26,316 nucleotides of DNA. Source: CAYLKS01 sp964384205 [NCBI: uncultured bacterium] (lineage in GTDB: Bacteria; JAGOEH01). Within the stretch, counting starts at the first letter, position 1. Every line of letters begins with the position of its first letter. The stretch is taken from positions 1 to 26,316 of the forward strand of contig CAYLKS010000041.1 in assembly GCA_964384205.1 (NCBI GenBank), read 5' to 3'. The notes under the pieces were generated by a model. That model made no database searches. It was not told where the DNA came from and saw nothing but the letters and a program-made list of their open reading frames with translations. Of this stretch, positions 1 to 8,687 are shown piece by piece. Made by a program: the position numbers and the translations under genes.

Positions 1-1858
1 TATGAAAATGTTTATTCATATAATATTGCAAATATATATTGTATTCAGTTTTTTTCCCATTATAGAAGTCGCCATAACTTGTATTGGTAAAAACAGAAAA
101 ATTCCTGCCTGTATAAGTTGAGAATTGAATCTCTATTTTTTTATTATTATATTCTCCCACGGGCACATAAGTTTCGTCGAATAATTCGAATTCTTCATCA
201 ACATTATAATAATTATATTGTATGTTGAATTCAAAAAATTCCCCACTTTTTGTAATGAAGCCCAGAGGTCGAAATTCATAGAAAAACATCTCAGTTTTTT
301 TATATTCATTGTTAATATAATAATCAATATCAATAGGCTTGAATACAAAATTTCTAAAAAATGAAAATTTTTTAATTCTTGGATTAAACTGAAGTTCTGT
401 ATAATAAAGCTGGAAATTTTCTTTTCGTAAATATCCTAATTCAGGATTAAAGTTTTTTTGTATATTATAATATGCAAAATCATATTCTATTACATCATTA
501 TGATATTCCAGATGTGTTCCAAAGGCGAGATTGTCTTTATTTTCATTTTCTTTTGTTTTAGATTGAGCAATTAAAGAGTATATCTGTAAATTTTTATCTC
601 CGAGAAAGGTTGAAGTTGAAAAGTTGAGGTCTGCTCCATAAACATAATTATAATGATCTTTGCTGTATTTAGATGTGAATATTGCACCTAAGCTTGATTG
701 TGAAAGAAAATCTTGTTTGATTCTGATTATTGAATTATTTGTGTAAGGAGTGGAGTTTTTTTTATCAGTTTGAATACTCATTATACCAATATTTGTTTTA
801 TTAACTTTACCGAATATTCTTGCACCTGCGATGATTGGTATTTCTTCCTCTGTTTCTTCATTAATACCGATTCTTCTGGAATGAAAAATTCTAACAGTTC
901 TTCCTAAATTCATTTCAAAATTATCTTTACCTTCTAAGAAAAATTGTCTTTTTTCTGGGTAATATATACTAAATTGCGAGAGATTAATTTTTGTTAAATC
1001 AGATTCAACCTGGGCAAAATCAGTATTAAAAGTGAGATTTAGCTTTATTGTATTAGATATATTGTAATTTACATCTCCGCCATATTTATTTTTATCAGAC
1101 CAATTTTGTTCACTTATTTTTTCTATTCCACCTGCTATATAGGGTTTTATTTCAACAATTTTTTTGGGTTTTATACTTTTTAGTCCGACTAATTCCCCTC
1201 CATGCGATATCATTTCAAGTTCATATTTCCTGCTCCATCCCTGCCACATAATTTGTTCTTTTTTTCTTCTTATATTTCTTTCAAAATTGATTTGCCATAT
1301 TTGTTCTTTTTTGTCTGGAAATTTTAGAGTATAAAATGGAATTTTAATTTCTGCGAACCATCCTTTATTATTACGTTTTACTTCTGCATCCCATATACCG
1401 TTCCAGCTTTTATTAAAACCCTGACCTTCATCTGTTATAAGAGCATCAGCTATTGCGCCGTTAGGATTTATTACAAATAGATAGCCATTTCTATTATCAT
1501 GAAATGTAGATATCATTATTTCAAAATTATCATCGTTTATCCATCTAAAATCTCTTTTTAATTTTTTTGCTGTAATTTTGCCTGGTTGGGAGTCGAACGC
1601 CCATACTCCGATATATAGATTATTTTTATCATAACAAATTGCTACCATAGTTGATTCTGTGGCCGGCTCTCCTTCATTCAATTCCCTTTGTGTGAAATTG
1701 CTTATTTTTGGAGCAGTTTGCCAGCAATTTTCATTTAAATTTCCATCTATTTTGATTTTTTCATTTGAAAAGTAAGCTATTATTTTATCAGGAGTAGATT
1801 TTTGAGCATATAAATTTATAAATATTATTAACACTAAAATTATAGATAAATACTTCAT
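1..1858 (-). CDS. CBM9-like / DUF5916 outer-membrane protein, C-terminus cut off by window edge
   Basis: Reading leftward from the ATG at 1858, the frame stays open for 619 codons to the window edge, so the C-terminus is missing. Residues 1-18 form a signal peptide ending LYA-Q. Residues about 36-200 match the CBM9-like fold found at the start of DUF5916 proteins (KIDGNLNENCWQTA near 36; IWDAEV and WFAEIKIPF later). Around residues 276-305 is the DUF5916 hallmark: DFAQVESD, then INLSQFSIYYPEKRQFFLEG. The remainder alternates short strands with aromatic residues, as in an outer-membrane beta-barrel. Family members are usually 700-900 residues, so roughly 100-300 are missing. The exact function of DUF5916 is unknown; the CBM9 part suggests glycan contact at the cell surface. 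It is divergent from the glucan genes and may share their control region. No good Shine-Dalgarno is visible. Family assignment is firm; a role in glucan use is inferred. Confidence 0.88.
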   Translation of the reverse strand, partial: MKYLSIILVLIIFINLYAQKSTPDKIIAYFSNEKIKIDGNLNENCWQTAPKISNFTQRELNEGEPATESTMVAICYDKNNLYIGVWAFDSQPGKITAKKLKRDFRWINDDNFEIMISTFHDNRNGYLFVINPNGAIADALITDEGQGFNKSWNGIWDAEVKRNNKGWFAEIKIPFYTLKFPDKKEQIWQINFERNIRRKKEQIMWQGWSRKYELEMISHGGELVGLKSIKPKKIVEIKPYIAGGIEKISEQNWSDKNKYGGDVNYNISNTIKLNLTFNTDFAQVESDLTKINLSQFSIYYPEKRQFFLEGKDNFEMNLGRTVRIFHSRRIGINEETEEEIPIIAGARIFGKVNKTNIGIMSIQTDKKNSTPYTNNSIIRIKQDFLSQSSLGAIFTSKYSKDHYNYVYGADLNFSTSTFLGDKNLQIYSLIAQSKTKENENKDNLAFGTHLEYHNDVIEYDFAYYNIQKNFNPELGYLRKENFQLYYTELQFNPRIKKFSFFRNFVFKPIDIDYYINNEYKKTEMFFYEFRPLGFITKSGEFFEFNIQYNYYNVDEEFELFDETYVPVGEYNNKKIEIQFSTYTGRNFSVFTNTSYGDFYNGKKTEYNIYLQYYMNKHFH

Positions 1859-1905
1859 TTTTTATTTAAATTAGCTTTTAAATTAAATTTTCATTCGCTT
1901 TTTTT

Positions 1906-1932
1906 ATTAAATATTTTTTTTATAAAAGTCAA
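1906..1932 (-). promoter_or_regulatory. Possible promoter of the DUF5916 gene
   Basis: On the minus strand, TTGACT (complement of 1927-1932) is followed after 15 bases by TTTAAT (complement of 1906-1911), a 5 of 6 match to TATAAT. The spacer is short for a housekeeping promoter and the region is AT-rich, so this is a weak call. Confidence 0.25.
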
Positions 1933-2057
1933 GATAATTTGAACTTGTTATGGAATTTGAATAGTTTTTTTAATTCTTTTTGAGATAATTTTATTTTTTA
2001 GAGAAGCAAGATAATGAGTGAGTTAATATTAATAAATTTTTAGTAATATGATACTGT

Positions 2058-2095
2058 ATTATTATTTTGATAAAAAAGAATTATTATTTTGATAA
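2058..2095 (+). repeat. 16-base tandem direct repeat, 22-base period
   Basis: ATTATTATTTTGATAA occurs at 2058-2073 and again, identically, at 2080-2095. The 22-base period places both copies on the same face of the DNA, two helical turns apart. Each copy contains the imperfect dyad TTAT-N7-ATAA. Position upstream of the GH3 gene and of a sigma-54-like element suggests a regulator binding site, but low sequence complexity makes chance similarity possible. Confidence 0.5.
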
Positions 2096-2114
2096 TGTTT
2101 TTATTGTGTGATTA

Positions 2115-2130
2115 TTGGCGTGTTTTTGCT
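2115..2130 (+). promoter_or_regulatory. Sigma-54-like -24/-12 element upstream of the glucan operon
   Basis: TTGGCGTGTTTTTGCT resembles the sigma-54 consensus TGGCACG-N4-TTGCW. GG lies at 2117-2118 and GC at 2128-2129. The gap between them is nine bases, one fewer than the normal ten, which usually matters for this class of promoter. It is supported by context: the locus encodes a sigma-54 activator, and the paired repeat lies just upstream. Confidence 0.35.
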
Positions 2131-2188
2131 AACTCATTGTCTATAAATAAAATGCAAAATATATTTAATTATGGTATTAAATTTGCTT

Positions 2189-2194
2189 TATAAT
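2189..2194 (+). promoter_or_regulatory. TATAAT -10 box before the GH3 gene
   Basis: A perfect TATAAT lies 27 bases before the GH3 start codon. There is no convincing -35 box about 17 bases upstream. Just before it, at 2178-2185, TAAATTTG fits the Bacteroidota -7 pattern TAnnTTTG, but without a clear -33 TTTG. Either could be the basal promoter. Confidence 0.35.
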
Positions 2195-2220
2195 GTATAA
2201 CAAAAAACAAAGGAGTAAGT

Positions 2221-4455
2221 ATGAATAAATGGATAGTCGTTTTTTTATTTTTTTTGTTACAACTTCAAATATTCGCAGAGGATATGAATTCAAAAATTGA
2301 TAGCTTGCTTAAAAAAATGACATTAGAAGAAAAAATTGGTCAGATGACTCAGATAACTCTGGATCATATTTGTGATAAGAAAGGTGATAACAAATTTGAG
2401 GTTAGTGATAAAAAGCTTGCCGAAGCAGTAAAGAAGTATCATGTTGGTTCTTTTCTAAATGTTGCTGGGGATCCTTATACAGTTAAAGAATGGAATAAGA
2501 TTATTAAAAAGATTCAGAGTTATGTTTTAAAAAATGAGCGATTAAAGATACCTATGATATATGGTATCGATGCTATTCATGGGGCAAATTACATTGTAGG
2601 GAGTACGATTTTTCCTCATTCTATTGCAATGGCCGCAACCTGGAATAAAGATTTAGTAAGAAAAGATGCTGAGATTACAGCATTAGAGATAAGGGCGGCG
2701 GGTATTCCATGGAATTTTAATCCTGTTCTTGGAGTAGGAAGAAATCCTGTATGGTCACGATTATTTGAGACATTTGGAGAGGATCCTTATGCAGTATCTG
2801 TTTATGGTGTTGAATATGTAAAGGGGCTTCAAGGAGAAATAACTGAATATCTTGCAAAGGATAGAGCATTAGCTTGTATGAAACATTATTTAGGATATAG
2901 TTTCCCATTATCAGGTCATGATAGGACTCCGGCGTGGATTCCTGAGAGGCAATTAAGAGAATATTTTTTACCGCCTTTTGCAGAGGCAGTAAAAGCAGGT
3001 TGTCTTACTGTTATGGTTAATTCTGCTCATATAAATGGGATACCTGTTCACGCAAATAAGTATATTTTAACAGATATTTTAAAGAAAGAATTAGGTTTTA
3101 AGGGTTTTATTGTTACGGACTGGGCAGATATAAAAAATTTATTTAAAAGAGATCATGTGGCAAAAGATTATAAAGAAGCAGTAAAAATGGCAATAAATGC
3201 AGGTATAGATATGAGTATGGTTCCTGATGATTATGATTTTTGTAAATATTTAAAAGAGCTTGTTGAAGAGGGCTCAGTTCCAATGGAGAGAATTGATGAT
3301 GCTGTAAGAAGAATTCTTTATGTGAAGATGGTAGCGGGATTATTTGAAAATCCTTTTTTTGATAAGAAGTTAGCAAAAAAAGTAGGTAAAAAAGAGTTTG
3401 ATGAAGTATCATTACAGGCAGCAGAAGAGGCAATAACATTATTGAAAAATGAGAAACATATTTTACCTTTGAAAAAAGGAAGCAAGATATTAGTTACTGG
3501 TCCAACATCCAATTCAATGGCAAGATTAAATGGAGGTTGGTCCTATACATGGCAGGGTGACAGAGAAGATTTATATCCTGAAGATAAATTTACTGTTTAT
3601 GAGGCAATTGTTAATACTTATGGTAAAGATAATGTGATTTTTAGTGAAGGTTGTGATTATGATAAAGATATAAATATTGATGAGACTGTTGATAAAGCAA
3701 AAGATGTTGATGTTATAGTTGCTTGTTTAGGTGAAAAAACATATTGTGAGACAGTAGGGAATATTGATGATTTATCTTTGCCATCTATTCAGTATAGATT
3801 GGTAAAAGAATTAAGAAAATTAGGTAAACCTATTGTTGGAATTCTTATTGAGGGAAGGCCAAGAATAATCAAGGATATTGTTGATGATTTAGATGCAATA
3901 ATGATGGCATATTTACCTGGTAATAATGGAGGCAAAGCTATAGCAAATATTTTATCGGGTAAGGTTAGTCCATCGGGGAAATTACCTATAACCTATCCGA
4001 AATACCCAAATGATTTAAAATGTTATGATGTTACTTATAGTGAAGATAGAGAGGATAAACTTAATAAATATGATCCTCAGTTTCCTTTTGGATTTGGGTT
4101 ATCTTATACATCTTTTGAATATTCAAATTTAAAGATAGATAAGGATACATTGACAGGAACTGATACATTACATGTTTATGTTGATATTGCTAATACAGGA
4201 GATGTTATTGCTAAAGAAGCTGTATTGTTATATTTGAGTGATGAGGTTGCAAGTATTATCCCTTCAAAAAGGAGGCTTAAAGGATTTGAGAAAATTGAGT
4301 TAAAACCGGGTGAAAAAAAGAGAGTGTCTTTTAGTATTACAAAAGATAAGTTATCATTTATTGGATTAGATTTAGAACCAGTAGTAGAAGAAGGTTTTTT
4401 TAAGATTACAGTTGGTAATTTAACAAAAAGGTTTTATTACAGGGAGGGTAAGTGA
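2221..4455 (+). CDS. GH3 exo-beta-glucosidase, periplasmic
   Basis: Glycoside hydrolase family 3 enzyme expected to remove glucose from the non-reducing end of beta-gluco-oligosaccharides. The start ATG has AAAGGAG at 2209-2215. Residues 1-20 are a signal peptide. The TIM-barrel domain (about 25-380) carries YGIDAIHG (114-121), the substrate-binding pair K221-H222, and the nucleophile D300 in GFIVTDW. The alpha/beta sandwich domain (about 400-610) has GEKTYCET, with E510 the likely acid/base by comparison with plant ExoI-type enzymes. A fibronectin-III-like domain ends the protein (about 640-735). At 744 residues the length is normal. Unlike the other glucanases here it has no T9SS sorting tail, so it probably stays in the periplasm. 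It overlaps the symporter gene by four bases, which suggests that glucose release and uptake are coupled. The exact linkage preference cannot be read from sequence. Confidence 0.95.
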   Translation: MNKWIVVFLFFLLQLQIFAEDMNSKIDSLLKKMTLEEKIGQMTQITLDHICDKKGDNKFEVSDKKLAEAVKKYHVGSFLNVAGDPYTVKEWNKIIKKIQSYVLKNERLKIPMIYGIDAIHGANYIVGSTIFPHSIAMAATWNKDLVRKDAEITALEIRAAGIPWNFNPVLGVGRNPVWSRLFETFGEDPYAVSVYGVEYVKGLQGEITEYLAKDRALACMKHYLGYSFPLSGHDRTPAWIPERQLREYFLPPFAEAVKAGCLTVMVNSAHINGIPVHANKYILTDILKKELGFKGFIVTDWADIKNLFKRDHVAKDYKEAVKMAINAGIDMSMVPDDYDFCKYLKELVEEGSVPMERIDDAVRRILYVKMVAGLFENPFFDKKLAKKVGKKEFDEVSLQAAEEAITLLKNEKHILPLKKGSKILVTGPTSNSMARLNGGWSYTWQGDREDLYPEDKFTVYEAIVNTYGKDNVIFSEGCDYDKDINIDETVDKAKDVDVIVACLGEKTYCETVGNIDDLSLPSIQYRLVKELRKLGKPIVGILIEGRPRIIKDIVDDLDAIMMAYLPGNNGGKAIANILSGKVSPSGKLPITYPKYPNDLKCYDVTYSEDREDKLNKYDPQFPFGFGLSYTSFEYSNLKIDKDTLTGTDTLHVYVDIANTGDVIAKEAVLLYLSDEVASIIPSKRRLKGFEKIELKPGEKKRVSFSITKDKLSFIGLDLEPVVEEGFFKITVGNLTKRFYYREGK

Positions 4456-6065
4456 GCGTAGGATTAGGAACTTTTGATTTTATAGTTTTAGGTTTGTATT
4501 TTGTTGTAATTGTCAGCATAGGCCTTTATTTTGCCAAGAAAGAGAAAACCAGTGCCGACTATTTCCTTGCTGGCAGAAATATGGTTTGGGTTGGTGTTGG
4601 TGCATCATTATTTGCAGCGAATATATCTAGTGAGCATTTTATAGGGCTTGCAGGTTCTGGTGCGGCTCGAGGCCTTGCTGTTGGCCACTTTGAGTGGTGG
4701 GCATCTATTATAGTTTTGATTTTGGGATGGGTCTTTGTGCCTTTCTATTTGAGAAGTAAGGTGTTTACTATGCCTGAATTTTTGGAGAGAAGATATGGAA
4801 GATCAAGTAGAATGTATCTGACAACTGTATCGATTGTAGCTTATGTTATTACAAAAATATCAGTAACTTTGTTTGCTGGTGGTTTATTATTGAATAAGGT
4901 ATTGGGTGTTGATATTTCAACTGCAGCCATTATTTTGGTTATAGCTACTGGGATTTATACAATTGCAGGTGGTTTAAAGGCTGTTATATACACAGATATT
5001 ATTCAGACTGGTATTTTGATTACAGGTGCGATTACTTTGACAATTCTGGGACTTCATCAAGTTGGCGGTTTTTCTGGGTTGGAACAAAAATTACCGGCAG
5101 ACTTCTTTCATATGTTTAAATCTATACATGATCCGGATTTCCCCTGGACAGGAATAATTTTCGGAGCTCCTATTTTAGGTATTTGGTATTGGTGTACTGA
5201 TCAATATATTGTCCAGAGGGTATTAAGTGCAAGAAATCTTGACCATGCACGAAGTGGAACTATTTTTGCTGGCTTTTTAAAAATTTTGCCTGTATTTATG
5301 CTTGTTTTACCAGGAATGATTGCAAAAGCTTTATATCCTAATATAGCAGGAGATGATGCATATCCTACTCTTGTTACAAGCAATCTTTTGCCTGTTGGCA
5401 TAAAGGGTATTGTTGTTGCGAGTTTATTAGCGGCTTTGATGTCTTCTCTTGCGAGTTGTTTTAATAGTAGCTCAACATTATTTACAATGGATTTTTATAG
5501 GAATTTTAAACCAAATGCAAGTGAAAAGGAATTAGTATTTGTTGGTAGATTAGCAACAGCAGTATTAGTTATTTTTGGTATATTGTGGGTGCCTTTTATT
5601 AAATATTTAAGTTCCCAGATATATATTTATCTACAAAGTGTTCAAGCCTATATCAGTCCTCCAATAGCTGCGGTATTTATTTTGGGAATTTTATGGAAGC
5701 GGGTAAATGCAAAAGGAGCTATATGGTCGTTGATTACAGGAGCGATTGTTGGTGCGTTTAGGCTTATTGTTGAATTATTATTTAAAGCAGGAAAGATAAG
5801 TGGCTCTTTCTGGAAAGTAATAGCATTAACAAATTTCTTGCATTTTGCTATTTTTCTCTTTTTGGTATCAGTAATAGTTTTAGTAGTTGTAAGTTTATTG
5901 ACTGAAAAACCTGATAGAGAGCAGATAAATGGATTAACATTTTCTACTATAAGTGGTACTTCCGATGAATCATTGAAGGAAAACAAGACATGGAAGAAGG
6001 TAAATATTATCTTATCCGTAGTGTTAGTTTTAATCATAATTTCATTATGGATCAAATTTTTTTAA
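4452..6065 (+). CDS. Sodium/sugar symporter (SSS/SGLT family)
   Basis: Inner-membrane sodium-coupled transporter of 537 residues with about 13-14 hydrophobic segments, the normal size for the solute:sodium symporter family. Family marks include SADYFLAGRN near residue 35, FAANISSEHFIGLAGSGAA after it, the segment GGLKAVIYTDIIQTGIL, the motif WYWCTDQYIVQRVLSARN, and a serine-rich helix (LLAALMSSLASCFNSSST) that corresponds to the sodium-binding region of SGLT proteins. The start is GTG at 4452, overlapping the TGA of the GH3 gene (GTGA), with GGGAGG at 4442-4447 inside the preceding gene; this indicates translational coupling. The partner enzyme makes glucose the likeliest substrate, though galactose or a disaccharide cannot be excluded. 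It is the only inner-membrane sugar importer in the window; there is no ABC permease. Confidence 0.94.
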   Translation: MSVGLGTFDFIVLGLYFVVIVSIGLYFAKKEKTSADYFLAGRNMVWVGVGASLFAANISSEHFIGLAGSGAARGLAVGHFEWWASIIVLILGWVFVPFYLRSKVFTMPEFLERRYGRSSRMYLTTVSIVAYVITKISVTLFAGGLLLNKVLGVDISTAAIILVIATGIYTIAGGLKAVIYTDIIQTGILITGAITLTILGLHQVGGFSGLEQKLPADFFHMFKSIHDPDFPWTGIIFGAPILGIWYWCTDQYIVQRVLSARNLDHARSGTIFAGFLKILPVFMLVLPGMIAKALYPNIAGDDAYPTLVTSNLLPVGIKGIVVASLLAALMSSLASCFNSSSTLFTMDFYRNFKPNASEKELVFVGRLATAVLVIFGILWVPFIKYLSSQIYIYLQSVQAYISPPIAAVFILGILWKRVNAKGAIWSLITGAIVGAFRLIVELLFKAGKISGSFWKVIALTNFLHFAIFLFLVSVIVLVVVSLLTEKPDREQINGLTFSTISGTSDESLKENKTWKKVNIILSVVLVLIIISLWIKFF

Positions 6066-6080
6066 ACCATGGGGGTTAGT

Positions 6081-8672
6081 ATGCGTAATTTTTTATTGAT
6101 GTTTGTTGTTTTTTTATTACCATCGTATCTTTTTGCGGATAAAGTTATTCAAGATTTTGAGGGTGGAGTAGATTCTCTTTATATTGGTACAGATAGTTCT
6201 TTTTTTGGTGATTCTGCTATTGGGGTTAATGATACATCAACGATTAAATTGACTATAGTTAATGATCTTGTTCATAGTGGGCAGTATGCTGCACGATTGG
6301 ATTGGATTATACAGGCATTTGAGAGTTGGGGAGGATATGCAAAATTAGAGCATTGGAATCCAGATACTAGCGGGGTTTATGATTTTTCAGCTTATGATAC
6401 AATTAGTTTCTGGGTTTATAATGCAGTACCATCAACTCAGCCAACACATGTTCATTTTAGACTTGAATTAATGGAAGTGAGTAATGCAGAATCATATAAT
6501 GTATATGATGTGAATGATGTTGAGCTCTGGTATTCTCATGAATATATTGTAGATACCCCGCCAGATAGTGGTTGGTTTGAGGTAAAAATTCCTTTAAAGG
6601 TAGTTGCTGATGGACAAACAGAGCTTGGTTTCTGGTTACCAGTATGGGCAGGAATTGGTGGAAATAATAAGCTGGATCTTGATAAAATAAAAGGCTTCGG
6701 CATGGAATTTTCTTTAGATGGTTCATTATATAATGAGTCAGATCCTTCTCAATCAGGGTTTGCTAGTGGTACAATGTATATTGATGATATTATGTTAAAA
6801 GGTGAAAAATCAGTTCCTGTGATTTTCTTTAATGGAAAATCATTGCCAAGCGATGTTACATTATCAGCAGGATGGAGTGGTGAAGGGAGTTATGAGATAA
6901 CAAATGAAGATGCAGCAGAGGAAGGGACTAATTCTATTAAATGGAATACTTCAAAATCAGATTGGACTTTATGGGATGGTTTGGTTTTTGAATTTAAAGA
7001 TCCAAAAAGTTTAGCTATACAATGGAATATGGATTCATTACATATGTGGATAAAGGCTCCAGCAGGTATTGATTCTTTAAAATTAGTATTAGCTGATGAT
7101 GATAAAGATGGAGATGGAGCGGATTTATCATATGAGTCTTTTTATATGTTAAGAGAAAGTGAAGTTGGTTTTGATGGCACATGGAAAGAGTTAAAAATCC
7201 CATTATCTGCTTTTGATAGAAATGGTGGTGGTTATAATGGTTCAGAAATGGTTTATGATCAATTAATGGATTCCTCGCGAGTTAAATTTTTAAAAATTCT
7301 TGTTGCAAGTACAAATGCTTTAAATAAAACAATTTATCTTGATCAGATTTGGACAGGCAATCCTGTAATAGATGTTATTCCACCTGAAGCACCCGCATCA
7401 ATTGGAGCAAGCCCTGCTGATGGATATAATCTTGTTTATTGGGAAGATATAGAAGGTGAAGAAGGTGAATATTATAAAGTTTATGCATCTCCGGAGCCTA
7501 TTACTGATTTAGCTGATCCAAAAGTAGAACTAATTGCAAGTCATGTTGATGAAGATATTCAAACTGCAATTCATTACTTAAAATATCCATTAAAGGATAT
7601 GGACGTTTCATATTATTATGCAGTACAATGTATTGATGCAGCTGGAAATGTAGGAGAGACTTTCACAGCAATGCAAGATCCTGTAACAAATACAGCAAAA
7701 GCTACAGCAACTATTGGTTTAGTTACTTCTTTTAATTTTGCTGCTGATGGTGATTTGTCAGAATGGGATGCAGAAAAGATTATGCCTTTTAATATTTCTT
7801 TATCTAACCACGGGGCAATACCAATAGGAAGTTTTACTGATGATAATGATCTAAATGCAAATGTATATTTGGCTATGGATAATGAAAATTTGTATGTTGC
7901 AGTTGATGCAATTGATGATTCATACTTTTTTGGTGGAGGAAATTGGTGGGATAATGATGCTGTTGAAATTTTCATTGGCTTATATGATTTAAGACATGCC
8001 CCACATACGTCATTTCAAAGAGGAAATGAACCTGATTATAAATTATATATTTTACCTGATGGGATTTACAGAGATCCAGGTGGAGATCTTATATTACCTA
8101 TAGATAATACTGATTTATATTATGAAAATTTTGGTATAAGTGATTATATGATAGAAGCAAAAATTCCTTTTAGTGTTATTCAACTTACTGATGATGATAA
8201 GGTTTTTGTACCTTTAAGAGGAATGAAGATACCTTTGGATTTATATTTTCATGATAATGATAATGGACAATCTGAGGGAACTATGTCTTTATCTCCTTTT
8301 AATACAGATCATGCATGGCAAAATCCTTCTGAATGGACTTATACATGGATAGGTGATACAATGTATGTTGCAACAGATGTTAAAGAAAGAAATATCAATG
8401 ATAATGTTAAAAAATTTGAACTTTCACAAAACTACCCTAACCCATTTAATCCAGAAACTACTATTGAATTCACTATTGATAAGGAATCTTTAGTTAATTT
8501 ATCAGTTTATAATTTATTAGGCCAGAAGGTTAGCACTTTGGTTAATGAAAAATTATCAGCAGGCCATTATAAAGTAACTTTTAATGGTAAGAATTTGAAT
8601 AGTGGAATCTATTTTTATAAATTAGATACAGGTTCAAATGTTAAAACAAGAAAGATGATTTTATTAAAATAG
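6081..8672 (+). CDS. Non-catalytic multi-domain glycan-binding protein with T9SS tail
   Basis: I place the start at ATG 6081 because it follows GGGGGTT by a few bases and opens with a clean signal peptide (residues 1-19, ending LFA); an upstream ATG at 6069 would add four residues. Domains, by residue: a beta-sandwich resembling glycan-binding CBM11/CIA30-like folds (about 20-240), a second related one (about 247-430), a fibronectin-III-like domain opening PPEAPASIGASP (about 433-530), a CBM9-like domain (about 550-770; DGDLSEWDAE, then ENLYVAVDAIDD and NDAVEIFIGLYD), and a type A T9SS sorting domain (about 784-863) containing NYPNPFNPETTIEFTI. No catalytic motif is visible. I infer a surface-displayed protein that holds beta-glucan for the enzymes, comparable in role to surface glycan-binding proteins of Bacteroidota loci. 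A hairpin terminator follows it directly. The CBM9 and sorting domains are firm; the first two assignments are tentative. Confidence 0.8.
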   Translation: MRNFLLMFVVFLLPSYLFADKVIQDFEGGVDSLYIGTDSSFFGDSAIGVNDTSTIKLTIVNDLVHSGQYAARLDWIIQAFESWGGYAKLEHWNPDTSGVYDFSAYDTISFWVYNAVPSTQPTHVHFRLELMEVSNAESYNVYDVNDVELWYSHEYIVDTPPDSGWFEVKIPLKVVADGQTELGFWLPVWAGIGGNNKLDLDKIKGFGMEFSLDGSLYNESDPSQSGFASGTMYIDDIMLKGEKSVPVIFFNGKSLPSDVTLSAGWSGEGSYEITNEDAAEEGTNSIKWNTSKSDWTLWDGLVFEFKDPKSLAIQWNMDSLHMWIKAPAGIDSLKLVLADDDKDGDGADLSYESFYMLRESEVGFDGTWKELKIPLSAFDRNGGGYNGSEMVYDQLMDSSRVKFLKILVASTNALNKTIYLDQIWTGNPVIDVIPPEAPASIGASPADGYNLVYWEDIEGEEGEYYKVYASPEPITDLADPKVELIASHVDEDIQTAIHYLKYPLKDMDVSYYYAVQCIDAAGNVGETFTAMQDPVTNTAKATATIGLVTSFNFAADGDLSEWDAEKIMPFNISLSNHGAIPIGSFTDDNDLNANVYLAMDNENLYVAVDAIDDSYFFGGGNWWDNDAVEIFIGLYDLRHAPHTSFQRGNEPDYKLYILPDGIYRDPGGDLILPIDNTDLYYENFGISDYMIEAKIPFSVIQLTDDDKVFVPLRGMKIPLDLYFHDNDNGQSEGTMSLSPFNTDHAWQNPSEWTYTWIGDTMYVATDVKERNINDNVKKFELSQNYPNPFNPETTIEFTIDKESLVNLSVYNLLGQKVSTLVNEKLSAGHYKVTFNGKNLNSGIYFYKLDTGSNVKTRKMILLK

Positions 8673-8687
8673 AACAACAATAATATT

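Larger units (their letters stand above)
1859..2220. other. Divergent intergenic control region
   Basis: This 362-base stretch between two divergent genes has no credible coding frame and is extremely AT-rich. It holds a 16-base perfect direct repeat (2058-2095), a sigma-54-like -24/-12 element with non-standard spacing (2115-2130), a TATAAT box (2189-2194) and the Shine-Dalgarno of the GH3 gene (2209-2215). On the other strand there is a possible promoter for the DUF5916 gene (1906-1932). No hairpin terminator is expected or seen, because both genes leave this region. Confidence 0.75.

Noticed and set aside
133-348. A short minus-strand reading frame of about 71 codons
   Set aside because: It lies inside the long DUF5916 frame in another phase, is dominated by I, N and L, and has no ribosome-binding site.
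5648-6055. A 135-codon minus-strand frame across the end of the symporter gene
   Set aside because: It is an antisense shadow of a clear membrane transporter gene and resembles no protein family.
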